Counted from the first letter of the stretch, positions 30,345 through 42,234 are shown. The stretch: 64,000 bases of DNA from Prorocentrum cordatum (GCA_963575745.1 CAUYUJ010007502.1:55001-119000), one strand, 5' to 3'. The notes: generated by a model not told the origin, from the sequence alone. Numbers and translations are program-made.

Positions 30345-30690
30345 CTTGTTCCCCATATCCAAAGATGGGGTTCTTGTTATTGGCGGACCGCGCCGGAAGG
30401 ACACATAACAGGACAGAACACCACACCCATCACTCAGACACACACGTAAGTTATTCCCCATATCCTAAGATGGGGTTATTGATTCCCCATATCCAAAGAT
30501 GGGGTTTTTGATTCCCCACTCACTCAGCACTCAGACTCACTCATCAAGACTCACTCATCACTCAGACTCAGTCCTCACTCAGACACACCACTCATCACTC
30601 AGACTCACCACTCAGATTCACTCATCACTCAGACTCACTCATGCTCTCTCATCACTCAGACTCAGTCATCACTCAGACTCAGGCGATTCG
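30345..30690. repeat. CCCCATATCCAAAGATGGGG hairpins and CTCACTCAGA minisatellite
   Basis: Three copies of a CCCCATATC(C/T)-AAGATGGGG inverted motif (about 30351, 30459 and 30484) are followed by ACTCACTCATCACTCAGACT repeats to 30690. Confidence 0.85.
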
Positions 30691-30699
30691 CTCGTCTCA

Positions 30700-30985
30700 G
30701 CAATCTAAGGGGGGCGGCGGGGGGGTATTTCACGGGGTCCCGTTCGCGGAATTTTGTGGGGATGTCTCAGGCGGTTTGGCCATTTTCTGATCCAACATGT
30801 TTCGTTTTCGGAGCAGATTTGGAGGATGTCTCAGGCGATTCGCTCGTCTCAGCACTCTAAGGGGGGCGGCGGGGGGGTATTTCACGGGGTCCCGTTCGCG
30901 GAATTTTGTGGGGATGTCTCAGGCGGTTTGGTCATTTTCTCTTCCAACATGTTTCGTTTTCGGAGCAGATTTGGAGGAAGAGGAG
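30700..30985. repeat. 152-bp tandem repeat, two copies
   Basis: Anchored by GGGGATGTCTCAGGCGG at 30758 and 30910. The same unit forms a longer array at 36690-37265 and a single decayed copy near 32040-32110. Confidence 0.9.
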
Positions 30986-31038
30986 GAGGAGTCAGGAGGA
31001 AGAGGAGGAGGAGGAGGAAGAGGAGGAGGAGGAGGAGG

Positions 31039-31085
<47 letters not shown>

Positions 31086-31266
31086 TGAGAGGAGGAGGAG
31101 ACTGGGGAGGAGGAGGAGGAGGACGAGGCAGGGGAGGAGTAGGAGTAGGAGTAGGCGGAGGAGGAGGAGGACGATGATGAGGAGAAGGAGGCGAGCATGA
31201 GCACGAGTAGGAGCAGTAGAATGGGATGATGATGATGATGGTGATGCTGGTGATGATGATGATGGC

Positions 31267-31309
<43 letters not shown>

Positions 31310-31910
31310 ATGATGATGATGATGATGATCGCAACGACGATGGCCGCGCCGCTTTTTTGATAATCGAGGAGGAGGAGGAGGCGCAGGAGGAGGAGGAGGA
31401 GGAAGAGGAGGAGGAGGAGGAGGAGGAGGAGAGGAGGAGCAGGAGGACGGGGAGGGGCAGGAGGAGGAGCAGGAGGAACTTCGAACTTCGAGGTCTGGAG
31501 GCCCGTTTCGGGCTCCGGCACTGATGATGGTGATGATGATGATGATGATGATGATGATGAGGAGGAGGGGGAGGGAGGAAGGAGGAGGAGGAGGAGGGGA
31601 AGAGGAGGAGCAGGAAGGGGATGATGACGACGATGACGATGACGATGACGATGATGATGATGGTGATGATGATGGTGATGATAATGCAGATGATGATGAC
31701 GATGATGATGACGATGATGACGATGAGGGGGATGATGAGGAGGAGGCTGGTGATAATGGTGATGATGCTGCTGATGATGATGATCATGATGATGACGACG
31801 ATGATGAAGAGGATGAGGATGCGTAAGAGGACGATTAGAATGACGACGACGACGATGATGATGATGATGATGGTGATGATGAGGATGATGATGATGATGT
31901 TTGCCCCGCT
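30970..31910. repeat. (GAG)n/(GAT)n satellite mosaic
   Basis: Alternating blocks of GAGGAG and GATGAT, with unique islands of about 60 bp near 31325-31370 and 31470-31525. Confidence 0.95.
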
Positions 31911-32089
31911 CTCTCAGAGGTCTCTGGGGGAGAAGGAGAAGAAGGAGGAGGAGGAGGCAAAGAGGTTCCGCTTTCTCGGAGGAGGAGTCGGAGGAGGACG
32001 AGTGGAGGAAAGGGAGGAAACCGAAGGCGAGGGGCCCCGTTCGTAGAATTTCGTGCGCATGCAGGCGGTTTAGGCACTTTCTGGTGCAG

Positions 32090-33030
32090 CATCTCTCGCT
32101 TTCCGACTCCACGAATAGGAAGGGGAGTGGGAGGAAGAGGAGGAGGAGGAGGAGGAGGAGGAGGGGGAGGAGGAGGAGGAGGAGGAAGAGGAGGAGCAGA
32201 AGGAGGAGGAGGAAGAGGATGACGAACCCGCAGTCGGAGGCACGCCTCGGAGCCCTTCAAGGACGCCCTCGTCGTCGTCGTCGTTGTCGTCGCCGTCGCC
32301 GTAGCCATCGCCATCGGCACAACCACTGGCAGCAGCACAACCAGCACAACCATCACCAGAATAACCACCAACAGCACGAGCGGGGCGGGCGATGCGAGCC
32401 TCGGCCCCGCAAAAGCCTGCGGGCGAGCACCAGCGCAACCAGCGCAACCATCACCGGCACAACCGCTAGTGCAATTACCACCAACGTAACTACCACCAGC
32501 AATCCTTTTCAGGGGTTGCGCATTAACAGTGGCGACAGCCGCCACCAGCACAACTTAATATATTCATTTGTGGCCGCATTGCGGCCAAGCCGTGGTGCGA
32601 ATGACTACCACCAGCTGGAGACGATGTGGCTCTGCACTGTCGCTCCCTGTGTCACCGGCAGAACAACCAGCACCAACACAATCAGCACAGTCGCCACCAC
32701 CAGCACCACCAGCACAGTCAGAACAGCCGCCACCAGCACAACCACCGGCAGCACAACCAGCACAACCACCACCAGCAAAACCACCAACAGCACAATCACC
32801 AACGGTACAAGCGCCAGCGCAACTTGGTACCACAACCAGCACAACCACGATCAACGCAACCATCACCAGCGCCACCATCACCATCAGCCCAACCACTGGC
32901 AGAACAACCACCACCAGCGCGATCAGCACAACCACCACCAGCACAACCACCAGCAGCACAACCAACGCAACCATCACCATCACAACCACTTACAACACAA
33001 CAATCAACAGCGCAAGCGGGGCGGGCGATT
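32090..33030. repeat. GAG tract, then CAACCACCAGCA minisatellite
   Basis: GAG-rich at 32110-32225. Then about 700 bp (32310-33010) of CAACCACCA / CAGCACAACCAC units with about 60 bp unique near 32570-32630. A 440-codon plus-strand frame (31901-33223) through it is Thr/Asn/His/Gln repeat translation. Confidence 0.92.
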
Positions 33031-34110
33031 CGAGCCTTGGCCCTGCAAAAACCAGGGCGGTGGAATGCCCTGTCGCCTGCGGGCGAGCACGATTGCGCGG
33101 GCGCGAGCCCGCGAAAATTGCCAAATAGGCATTCCACGCGCCGGGGAAAGCCCAAAATGGCTTTCGGCTGCTCCACTCCTCCTCTCTCCTTCCTCCTCCT
33201 CCTTTCTTCTTTCATCGCAGTAGGCGCGTCCCCCTGGGTGCCATCCCGCCGCCAGCGCGAAGATAACAGGCACCTGGGGGGGCGCCCCGTTCCGCGAACC
33301 CCACTGCAGAGTGGGGATCTCGACCTCCCAATGGGGTTCGCGGAGCGGGGGCGGATCGAAAAACTGGAAAGCGCGCTGTCTGAACTAGCGTGATGGGAGG
33401 GGGGGGGGTGCACCGTTCCCTCGGATGGGCACACCCCCCCCCTCCAGGATAATCGCCCCTCTCCATCCTTTCCCTCTCTTGCCTTCCTTTCCCTCCTTCC
33501 TTGACTGCTATCTCAGACGCCTACGGCGTATCACTGCCGCCCGCTCACCCGCGGCTGTGAGTGAATTGCGAGGAAGTCCCAGGCGGAAGCCGCTTCCTAT
33601 GGTTCTGATAAACCTTTCCCCGAAATGGCAAATTGCGTATATTGGTCGTTGTCCTTGCGGACAACGAAGCGTCGGCGTCTGGAGCAGCGGGCGTGACAAT
33701 GCGTCCATGAAGACACTGGGCGCACGGAGTTGGCGCGACGATCTTACACGCCGTGGCTCCTGGGCCTCAGGGGGCACAGGCTTCTCAACCTCAAGGGCAA
33801 AATCCAGGGACCTACGTAGTCGCCCCCGTCGGTGGCCCCCAGTGGCGGTGCTGCTTGTGGCAGGGCGATGGCTGGCGCTCTCTGTTCAAGGTTGAAGGCC
33901 CACTCTCGCAGCTTGCATGTTTCCGGTGCCCTCCAGTCGTTTTTTGGTTGTTCGAGGTTGAAGGCCAACTCACTCTTGTTCGTATAGTTCCGGTGCCACT
34001 GCGCGCTCTTGGCGCCGCGGAGGTTGCAGGTTCGTGTGCTTGTTCGGTGGCGCTACGGTTCAGCAGAGACCGCTTGCACGGGAGGACTGTGCAGGGACTC
34101 TATGGGCTCA
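33030..34110. other. Unique sequence with nested hairpins; no gene recognised
   Basis: 33225-33290 has CCCCCTGGGTGCC paired with GGCACCTGGGGGG. 33281-33353 is a cruciform with arms around CGCGAACCCCA and an inner CCCCACT-GCAG-AGTGGGG. A plus frame from 33753 runs into the following 60-bp repeats, but its non-repeat part has no motif I recognise. At 33893-33965 two GGTTGAAGGCC units form a short tandem. Confidence 0.5.
33393..33446. mobile_element. Short hairpin element, family H, copy 1
   Basis: GGGAGGGGGGGGGG and CCCCCCCCCTCC arms flank TGCACCGTTCCCTCGGATGG. The reverse complement of the same arrangement lies at 44491-44540. Confidence 0.65.
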
Positions 34111-34112
34111 TT

Positions 34113-34352
34113 GAGGATCAGGAATACGAGGAGGATTGCCGGAGGCGTCACCTGAAAGGGCTACACTTCCGTGAGGATCAGGAGTACGAGGAGGATTGCC
34201 GGAGGCGTCACCTGAAAGGGTTACACTTCCGTGAGGATCAGGAGTACGAGGAGGATTGCCGGAGGCGTCACTTGAAAGGGTTACACTTCCGCGAGGATCA
34301 GGAGTACGAGGAGGATTGCCGGAGGCGTCACCTGAAAGGGTTACACCTCCGG
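34113..34352. repeat. 60-bp minisatellite, four copies
   Basis: Units start GAGGATCAGGAGTACGAGG at 34113, 34173, 34233 and 34293. The 60-bp period keeps a frame open with a 20-residue repeat, EDQEYEEDCRRRHLKGLHFR. Partial units recur at 35265-35345. Confidence 0.95.
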
Positions 34353-36015
34353 CGGCCGGAGGCTTCACCTGAAAAGGGTTACATCTCCGGCGCGTTCTTG
34401 TGTTGTTTGTGTGTGCTTGTTATGTTCCATAGTGTTGCTTGTTGCGTTGCCTCAGGTTGTTTTCTGTCTCTTTGTGTCTGATTGCATTGACCGGAGGCGT
34501 CACCTGAAAGGGTTACATCTCCGGTGTGTTATTGTGCTCTCGTGTTTGCTTGTTATTTGCCATGGTGTCGTTTGATGTCTTGCCCCATGTTGTTTTTTGT
34601 TTCTCTGCGTCTGGTTGCATTGAGTGGAGGCTTCACCTGAAAGGGTTACACCTCCGGCGGCCGGAATCTTCACTTGAAAGGGTTACATATCCGGCGTGTT
34701 CTTGTGTTGTTTGTGTTTGCTGGTTCTGTTCCATAGTGTTGCTTGTTGCGTTGCCTCAGGTTGTTTTCTGTCTCTTTGTGTCTGATTGCATTGACCGGAG
34801 GCTTCACCTGAGAGGGTTACTTTTCCGGTGTGTTATTGTGCTCTTGTGTTTGTTTGTTATTTGCCATAGTGTTGTTTGATGTCTTGCCCCATGTTGTTTT
34901 CTGTTTCTCTGTGTCTGGTTGCATTGACTGGAGGCTTCACCTTAAAGGGTTACACCTCTGGCGGCCGGAGGCTTCACCTGAAAGGGTTACATCTCCGGCG
35001 TGTTCTTGTGTTGTTTGTGTTTGCTTGTTCTGTTCTATAGTGTTGCTTGTTGCGTTGCCTCAGGTTGTTTTCTGTCTCTTTGTGTCTGATCGCATTGACC
35101 GGAGGCTTCACCTGAGAGGGTTACATCTCCGGTGTGTTTTTGTGTTCTTTTGTTGTTTGATGTATTGCCTCATGTTGTTTTCTGTTTGTTTCTGTCTGGT
35201 TGTATTGACTGGAGGCTTCACCTGAAAAGGGTTACATATCCGGTGTGTTTGTGTGTTTCCTGTGCGAGGAGGATTGCCGGAGGCGTCACCTGAAAGGGTC
35301 ACGCTTCCGTGAGGATCAGGTGTACGAGGAGGATTGTCGTAGGCGTCACCTGAAAAGGGTTACATATCCGGTGTTTTGTTGTGTTTCTTGTGTTTGCTTT
35401 TCCTGTTCCATAATGTTGTTTGTTCTCTTGTCTCTCAGGTTGTTTGCTGTTTCTTTGTGTCTGATTGTATTGACCGGAGGCTTCACCTGAAAGGGTTACA
35501 TATCCGGTGTGTTATTGTGTTGTTTGTGTTTGCTTCTTCTTTTCCATAGTGTTGTTTGATGTTTTGCCTCATGTTGTTTTCTGTTTCTCTGTGTTTGCTT
35601 GCATTGACCGGAGGCTTCACCTGAAAGGGTTACATCTCCAGTGTGTTCTTGTGTTCATTGCATTTGCTTGTTCTTTTCCACAGTGTTGTTTGATGTTTTG
35701 CCTCATGTTGTTTTCTGTTTCTCTGTGTCTGCTTGCATTGACCGGAGGCTTCACCTGAAAAAGGGTTACATCTCCGGTGTGTTCTTGTGTTAATTGCATT
35801 TCCTTGCTCTTTTCCATAGTGTTGTTTGTTGTCTTGCCTTAGGTTGTCTTGTGTTTCTCTGTGTCTGATTGCATTGACCGGAGGCTTCACCTGAAAGGGT
35901 TGCATCTCCGGCAGCAGAAGACCGTTTGATTGATTTGATGCCGGAGGCTTCACCTGAAAGGGTTACATCTCCGGTGGCCGGAGGCTTCACCTGAAAAGGG
36001 TTACATCTCCGGCTG
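34353..36015. repeat. 133-bp satellite with a CCGGAGG...CTCCGG hairpin
   Basis: About 17 copies of a 34-bp hairpin core (GGAGGCTTCACCTGAAAGGG and following, closing in CTCCGG) are spaced mostly 131-137 bp apart. T-rich linkers contain TTCTTGTGTTGTTTGTG and GTTGTTTTCTGTTTCT. Some cores are doubled head to tail (34630/34669, 34935/34973, 35949/35986). The linkers are similar to each other, so this is a satellite. Confidence 0.93.
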
Positions 36016-36545
36016 CAGAAAGGCAGGCGTAAGAATGGGTAGGCTGAAAGGAGTCGTTTTGCTTTTGTTTTTGTTGGTGGTGGTTGCTCGTTGTGTTTTT
36101 CCATAGTGTAGTGTTTTCACGAGGAGGAGGTGTAGGAGGAAAGGAGTACGAAGAGGAAACACTCCAATATGGCTGTTTTTTTGTACTGGTAAGGGGAAAC
36201 CAACGCCAATTTGTTTGTTTGATTTCTTGGTGTTGTAAGCATGGGTAGGCTGTCAGGGGTCGTTTTGATGATGTTGTTTGTTGGTGGTGGTTGCACGTTG
36301 TGTTTTCCATACTGTGTCCCCATGGTTTCTTGATGTCGTTTTGTGTTCTTGTGCGTTTTTGGGTTCGGGGTATCTGTCTGTCGTTGAAGAGGGAGATGGA
36401 GGAAGGATATGGAGGAGGAAGTGAGTACGAGGAGGAAGGACTTCGACTACAAATTTGCTGTTTTTTGTGTACTGGTAAGGGGAAATAACGCCATTTTTTA
36501 TTGGCGGACCGCGCCGGAGGAACAAAGAGAGAACAGAACACCACT
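36016..36545. other. T-rich unique sequence with two related halves; no gene recognised
   Basis: 36025-36200 and 36240-36430 share a GTCGTTTTG... GTTGGTGGTGGTTGC order and GAGGAGGAAG blocks, so they are an old duplication of about 210 bp. GGCGGACCGCGCCGGA at 36503 also occurs at 30384. Confidence 0.6.
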
Positions 36546-36665
36546 TCAACTCATCTCTCCGACTCACTCATCACTCAGACTCACTCATCACTCAGACTCA
36601 CTCGTCACTCAGACTCACTCGTACTTGTACTCATACATTCACTACACTCACTCAGGTCCACTCAT
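36545..36665. repeat. CTCACTCATCACTCAGA minisatellite
   Basis: Same units as at 30530-30690, about 120 bp. Confidence 0.92.
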
Positions 36666-36689
36666 CGGATGACTCACACACACTGACGT

Positions 36690-37265
36690 TGAGGATGTCT
36701 CAGGCGATTCTGTGGCTTCAGCACTCCTAAGGGGAGCGTCGGGGGGGTGTTGCATTCGGCCCCTTTCGCGGGATTTTGTGGGGATGTCTCAGGCGGTTTA
36801 GCCATTTTCTCTTCCAACATGTTTCGTTTTCGGAACAGATTTGGAGGATGTCTCAGGCGATTCTGTGGCTTCAGCGCTCTAAGGGGGGCGGCGGGGGGGT
36901 GTTGCATTCGGCCCCTTTCGCGGGATTTTGTGGGGATGTCTCAGGCGGTTTGGCCATTTTCTCTTCCAACATGTTTCGTTTTCGGAGCAGATCTGGAGGA
37001 TGTCTCGGGCGATTCGCTGGTTTCAATAAGGGGGGCGGCGGGGGGTATCTCACTCGGCCCCTTTCGCGGGATTTTCTTGGGATGTCTCAAGCGGTTTAGC
37101 CATTTTCTCTTCCAACATGTTTCGCTTTCGGAGCAGATTTGGAGGACGTTCGCGCCCAGTTTGCGGGGATGTTTGAGGCGGTTTGGCTGTTATGATGCTG
37201 GGCATCTGTCGTTTTTCGGAACAGTTTTGGGAGGATGTCTCACAGGCGATTTGCTGGTTTCAGCA
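36690..37265. repeat. 152-bp tandem repeat array, about four copies
   Basis: GGGGATGTCTCAGGCGG or close variants at about 36780, 36932 and 37078, with TTCCAACATGTTTCG inside each unit. The last unit degenerates after 37150. Confidence 0.92.
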
Positions 37266-37269
37266 CTCC

Positions 37270-37493
37270 CAATGAGGAGGAGGAGGAGGAGGAGGAGGAG
37301 GAGGAGGAGGAGGAGGAGGGAGGAGGAGAGGAGGGAGGAGGAGGAGGAGGAGGAGGAGGGAGGAGGAGGAAGAGAAGGAGGAAGCGAGGAGGAGGAGGAA
37401 GGAAGAGGACGAGGAGGAGGAGGAGGAGGAGGAGAAGGAGGACAGCATGAACACGGTAGGAGCAGAAGCAGGAAGGGGATGCTGATGATGATT

Positions 37494-37543
<50 letters not shown>

Positions 37544-37630
37544 GATGCTGCTGATGATGATGGTGATGATGATGATGATGATGATGATGAGGAGGAGGAG
37601 GAGGAGGAGGAGGAGGAGGAGGAGGACGTG
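37270..37630. repeat. (GAG)n then (GAT)n then (GAG)n
   Basis: Near-pure trinucleotide blocks at 37275-37440, 37480-37590 and 37590-37627. Confidence 0.95.
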
Positions 37631-37699
37631 GGCAACTCGAGTAGCCAGGGCCAGACGATCGAGGTTCGATGTTCCAAAGCTTTAGGTTTTACTCAAACG

Positions 37700-38235
37700 C
37701 GTCCGCCTCACTCTCCTTCGCTTTCCGCTCTCCTTCACTCTTCTGCATTCATACTCACTCATACTCAGACTCAGTCACACGCAGGCTCACTCGCACTTAG
37801 GCTCGCTCATGTCCATACTTAAACTTACTCACACTCAGACTCACGCTCAGAACCACTCATACTCAGACTCGCTCCTGCTCAGACTCATCATCCTTCGGTC
37901 CGCTCAAACGCAGACCGATTCACACTCAGACTGCCTCACATCCATACACAATTGCACTCGGCTCACTCGCACTCATATTCATTAACACACACTTGTTCTC
38001 ACACTCAGACCCACTCAAGCCCAGACTCACTCATGCTCAGACTCATCATGCTACGATCCGCTCAATCACAGACTGGCTCACACTCAGATTCGTCCATACT
38101 CAGACCCACTCGCACACAGACGCAGTCGCGCTCATATTTACTCACACGCAGACCCACTCAAACCCAGGCTCAATCGCACCCAAGTTAATTCACACTCAGA
38201 ATCAGTCGTTCTCAGATTTGCTATTGGTCGCACTC
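37700..38235. repeat. CTCACTCAGACTCA-type degenerate minisatellite
   Basis: About 500 bp of CACTCAGAC/CACTCATAC units with more divergence than at 30.5 or 36.6 kb. Confidence 0.9.
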
Positions 38236-38383
38236 ATGCTTGCAGACTGTGGGAATATCTCGAGCGAGCGGTTCGCCTTCGCACACAGGCGCTCATTGAC
38301 AGATATCAAGAGAAAGACGTACCAAGAGAATGAGATGCACATATGGGGAGCCCCGCGTCGAGTAATTATTATTATTATTCCTC

Positions 38384-38407
38384 CTCCTCCTCCTCCTCCT
38401 CCTCCCC
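38384..38407. repeat. (TCC)n immediately before the 1.48-kb tandem array
   Basis: TATTATTAT then eight CCT units; the tandem array starts directly after them. Confidence 0.9.
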
Positions 38408-38920
38408 ATTGGGATCGGAACGCGTTCCCACCTAGCGACGCACGATTCGCGTGCGTGGTCCCAGGGCCCCACTCCCCGCAAATTGGCGAAGGGACAGCTG
38501 CGTGGGCTGCGCAGAGGCGGGAGCGGAGTGTGAGGAGATATTTTTCCACGGCGTTGCGGCGAGAGAACAGTTCAGGCTTCTCTCGGGCGACCACAGTGCC
38601 GATGAGCCTGGCGGATACGAAACATGCGCCGCGCCGAAACAGCTTTCACGAACAAGCTGCGCGGCGCTAGGGCGAGGACAGCATTTCGCCCGCTCTCGCG
38701 CGACCGCGCCACTGCTGTCGCGTTCCCGCGACCCGGCGAGCGAAACATGCGCCGCGCCCACGCGGGACCGCTCTTTCGAGCGAGATATGCACGGAGCTCG
38801 GGCGAGGACCCGCCCGCGCAGGGCACCCCCAAAGTCGGCGCCGGGGAGGGGATATTTCACTCTCGCGTGGGAAGGGGGGGAGGATGGAATTGATTGTCAG
38901 GGAGATGCAGTTACAGGATA

Positions 38921-39113
38921 CGAAATGGGTACGGAGAGGATGGGTACAGTGCCCAACAGCAGTTCCTGTTCATTTTGAACAGGACTCGCTGTCCACGCCG
39001 CCGCGGCTTGTGTCCATTCGAGACAGAAGGCCGCCTGCCCAACAGCGGCCGCTGTTGGTTTGGGACAAGATTTGTTGTTGGGCATTGTGCCCATTCTTTC
39101 CGTACCCATTTCG
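38921..39113. mobile_element. 193-bp palindromic element, family G, copy 2
   Basis: Same termini and central palindrome (39039-39058) as copy 1; embedded in tandem unit 1. Confidence 0.88.
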
Positions 39114-40404
39114 GGCGTCCAAAGAGGATGAGGTGGTGAAGGAGGATAACAAAAAGATAAGGAGGCCGAATCTCAGGTGGAGGCGAAGGCGTAGGATGAG
39201 GAGAATGGGTAGCGTGAAACGCAAAGACTTGTGTGCTCCAATCGCACGCGGTTCAGGCATTCGGAGCGCTTTTGGGGAATGATCCCCTCGCGCTGTCTTT
39301 GTTTGCTTGGCCTTTTGGCCGAAGACTCGTCGTCCAGAGATTTCCCCAGGAGGAGGAAAAGGAGGGGTGGATGGGAATGGCGGAAAACACCAAGTGCGGC
39401 CGTAACTATAGAGGACAAGGAGAAGGGGAAGGTTGAAAACCAGCACGAAGGGAGGGATCTGGAAGAGCAGCAGCAGGAACACGGGCAGGAGGAAGAGGGG
39501 AACCGGTGGAGTGGGCAGGATGGAGACGAACGTGGATGCCGAGCAAGAGTGCGAGGATGAGGAAAAGCTGCTGGATAAAAGAGGGGGAGGAGGAGGAGGA
39601 GGAACGGCGGGAGGACGAGGCGGACAACGGAGGAGGTGGCGAGGGCGATGGGGACAAGCGAGGGGGACTACGAGCAGGATCGAGTTGGCCAGAGCGAACG
39701 AGACAGGGGGCCCCGCCCACTCCAAGCCTCCCTCCCATAAGAATCGAAGGATTGATTGCAAAAAAAACCTTCCCATAAGAATCGAAGGTTTTTTTGCAAT
39801 CCTTCCCATAAGAATCGAAGGTTTTCTTGCAATCTTTTGCAATCCTTCGTTTTTTTTGCAATCCTTCGTTCAAGTGTGGCACAACTTGGTATTGGGATCA
39901 GAACGCGTTCCCACCTAACGACGGACGGCTCTCGTGCGTGGTCCCGGGGTCCCACTCCCGGCAGATTGGCGAAGGGACAGCTGCGCGGGCCGCGCAGAGG
40001 CGGGAGTGGAGTGTGAGGAGATATTTCTCCACGGCGCTGCGGCGAGAGAACAGTTCAGGCTTCTCTCGGGCGACCACAGTGCCGATGAGCCTGGCGGATG
40101 CGAAACGTGCGCCGCGCCGAAACAGCTTTCGCGAACAAGCTGCGCGGCGCCAGGGCGAGGACAGCATTTCGCCCGCTCTCGCGCGACCGCGCCACTGCTG
40201 TCGCGTTCCCGCGACCCGGCGGGCGAAACATGCGCCGCGCCCACGCGGGACCGCTCTTTCGAGCGAGATATGCACGGAGCTCGGGCGAGGACCCGCCCGC
40301 GCAGGGCACCCCCAAAAGTCGGCGCCGGGGAGGGGATATTTCACTCTCGCGTGGGAAGGGGGGGAGGATGGAATTGATTGTCAGGGAGATGCAGTTAAAG
40401 GATA

Positions 40405-40597
40405 CGAAATGGGTACGGAGAGGACGGGTACAATGCCCAACAGCAGTTCCTGTTCCTTTTGAACAGGACTCGCTGTCCACGCCGCCGCGGCTTGTGTCCA
40501 GTCGAGGCAGAAGGCCGCCTGCCCAACAGCGGCCGCTGTTGGTTTGGGACAAGATTTGTTGTTGGGCATTGTGCCCATTCTTTCCGTACCCATTTTG
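40405..40597. mobile_element. 193-bp palindromic element, family G, copy 3
   Basis: Same structure, central palindrome at 40523-40542; embedded in tandem unit 2. The right terminus reads CCCATTTTG instead of CCCATTTCG. Confidence 0.88.
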
Positions 40598-41945
40598 GGC
40601 TTCCAAAGAGGATGAGGTGGTGAAGGAGGATAACAAAAAGATGAGGAGGCCGAATATCAGGTGGAGGCGAAGGCGTAGGATGAGGAGAATGGGTAGCGTG
40701 AGACGCAAAGACTTGTGTGCTCCAATCGCACGCGGTTCAGGCATTCGGAGCGCTTTTGGGGAATAATCCCCTCGCGCTGTCTTTGTTTGCTGGGCCTCTT
40801 GGCCGAAGACTCGTCGTCCAGAGATTTCCCCAGGAGGAGGAAAAGGAGGGGTGGATGGGAATGGCGGAAAACACCAAGTGCGGCCGTAACTATAGAGGAC
40901 AAGGAGAAGGTGAAGGTTGAAAACGAGCACGAAGGGAGGGATCTGGAAGAGCAGCAGCAGGAACACGGGCAGGAGGAAGAGGGGAACCGGTGGAGTGGGC
41001 AGGATGGAGACGAACGTGGATGCCGAGCAAGAGTGCGAGGATGAGGAAAAGCTGCTGGATAAAAGAGGGGGAGGAGGAGGAGAACGGCGGGAGGACGAGG
41101 CGGACAACGGAGGAGGTGGCGAGGGCGATGGGGACAAGCGAGGGGGACTACGAGCAGGATCGAGATGGCCAGAGCGAACGAGACAGGGGGCCCCGCCCAC
41201 TCCAACCCTCCCCCCCATAAGAATCGAAGGATTGATTGCACTAAAAAAACCTTCCCATAAGAATCGAAGGTTTTTTTGCAATCCTTCCCATACGAATCGA
41301 AGGTTTTTTTTGCAATCTTTTGCAATCCTTCGTTTTTTTTGCAATCCTTCGTTCAAGTGTGGCACAACTTGGCATTGGGATCAGAACGCGTTCCCACCTG
41401 GCGACGGACGACTCTCGTGCGCGGTCCCAGGGCCCCACTCCCCGCAGATTGGCGAAGGGACAGCTGCGTGGGCCGCGCAGAGGCGGGAGCGGAGTGTGAG
41501 GAGATATTTCTCCACGGCGCTGCGGCGAGAGATCAGTTCAGGCTCCTCTCGGGCGACCACAGTGCCGATGAGCCTGGCGGATGCGAAACGTGCGCCGCGC
41601 CGAAACAGCTTTCACGAACAAGCTGCGCGGCGCTGGGGCGAGGACAGCATTTCGCCCGCTCTCGCGCGACCGCGCCACTGCTGTCGCGTTCCCGCGACCC
41701 GGCGAGCGATACATGCGCCGCGCCCACGCGGGACCGCTCTTTCGAGCGAGATAATGCACGGAGCTCGGGCGAGGACCCGCCCGCGCAGGGCACCCCCAAA
41801 GTCGGCGCGTGCCAAATCTGCGCCGCGCCGAGGCGAGAGCGACAAGTTGATCCGCTTGCGCGCTCGACGACTGGGCCCGCGAAGGATCTGCGCCGAGCCC
41901 GAGCGGGAACTGAGCTGTCGTGACATCTGAGCGCGGCGCCAGGGT

Positions 41946-42101
41946 CCAGTCGGCCCCCCTCTGCAGGAGGAATAGTCAAAAGTAGTCAAAAAGATATTCC
42001 GGGAACTATGCTTTGATCATGTTCTGACCATTTGGGAGTATGTTTTAGGTATGCTTCATTTCGTCGAAGACACCCCTGTAGGGGGACACGCCCGACGTAA
42101 C
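41946..42101. mobile_element. MITE-like element, family B, copy 2
   Basis: The left end includes CCAGTCGGCCCCCCTCTGC and the interior AATAGTCAAAAGTAGTCAAA. The right end, CCCCTGTAGGGGGACACGCC then CGACGTAA, is the inverse of the left. The AT-rich interior lies in GC-rich surroundings. Confidence 0.72.
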
Positions 42102-42234
42102 TCCAGGGCAAGAGCGACATTTCGCCCTTTCGCAGGGCGCGGTGTGCGCCCCGCCCCGTGCAGCGGCGGATGGTTATCGAGAGGGGGCGGATCAGGACAG
42201 GACGGCGGGGGTGATCGATCGGATGATTGGGGCA

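Larger units (their letters stand above)
38408..41811. repeat. 1.48-kb tandem duplication, 2.3 copies
   Basis: Units start at ATTGGGATC near 38408, 39891 and 41374 (period 1483 bp). The third unit stops at AAAGTCGGCGC near 41811. Each full unit contains CGCGAGCGAGA-type GC-rich sequence, a family G palindromic element, the 0.62-kb flank also found at 29716-30340, and a set of AATCCTTCCCATAAGAATCG repeats (39735-39870, 41215-41355). Copies differ by scattered substitutions and short indels. No frame is conserved across copies in a way that suggests a gene. Confidence 0.93.

Noticed and set aside
31901-33223. 440-codon plus-strand frame rich in Thr, Asn, His
   Set aside because: It spans GAG and CAACCACCA minisatellites; the composition follows the repeat.
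34353-36015. CRISPR-like regular array
   Set aside because: The linkers between the 34-bp cores are similar to each other, vary in length, and the setting is eukaryotic. It is a satellite.
34353-36015. Hammerhead or other self-cleaving ribozyme in the hairpin satellite
   Set aside because: The loop has CCTGAAAGGG but lacks the CTGANGA core needed for a hammerhead.
41377-41930. Gene shared by the tandem 1.48-kb units
   Set aside because: Frames shift between copies at small indels, and the amino-acid composition is that of GC-rich non-coding DNA.
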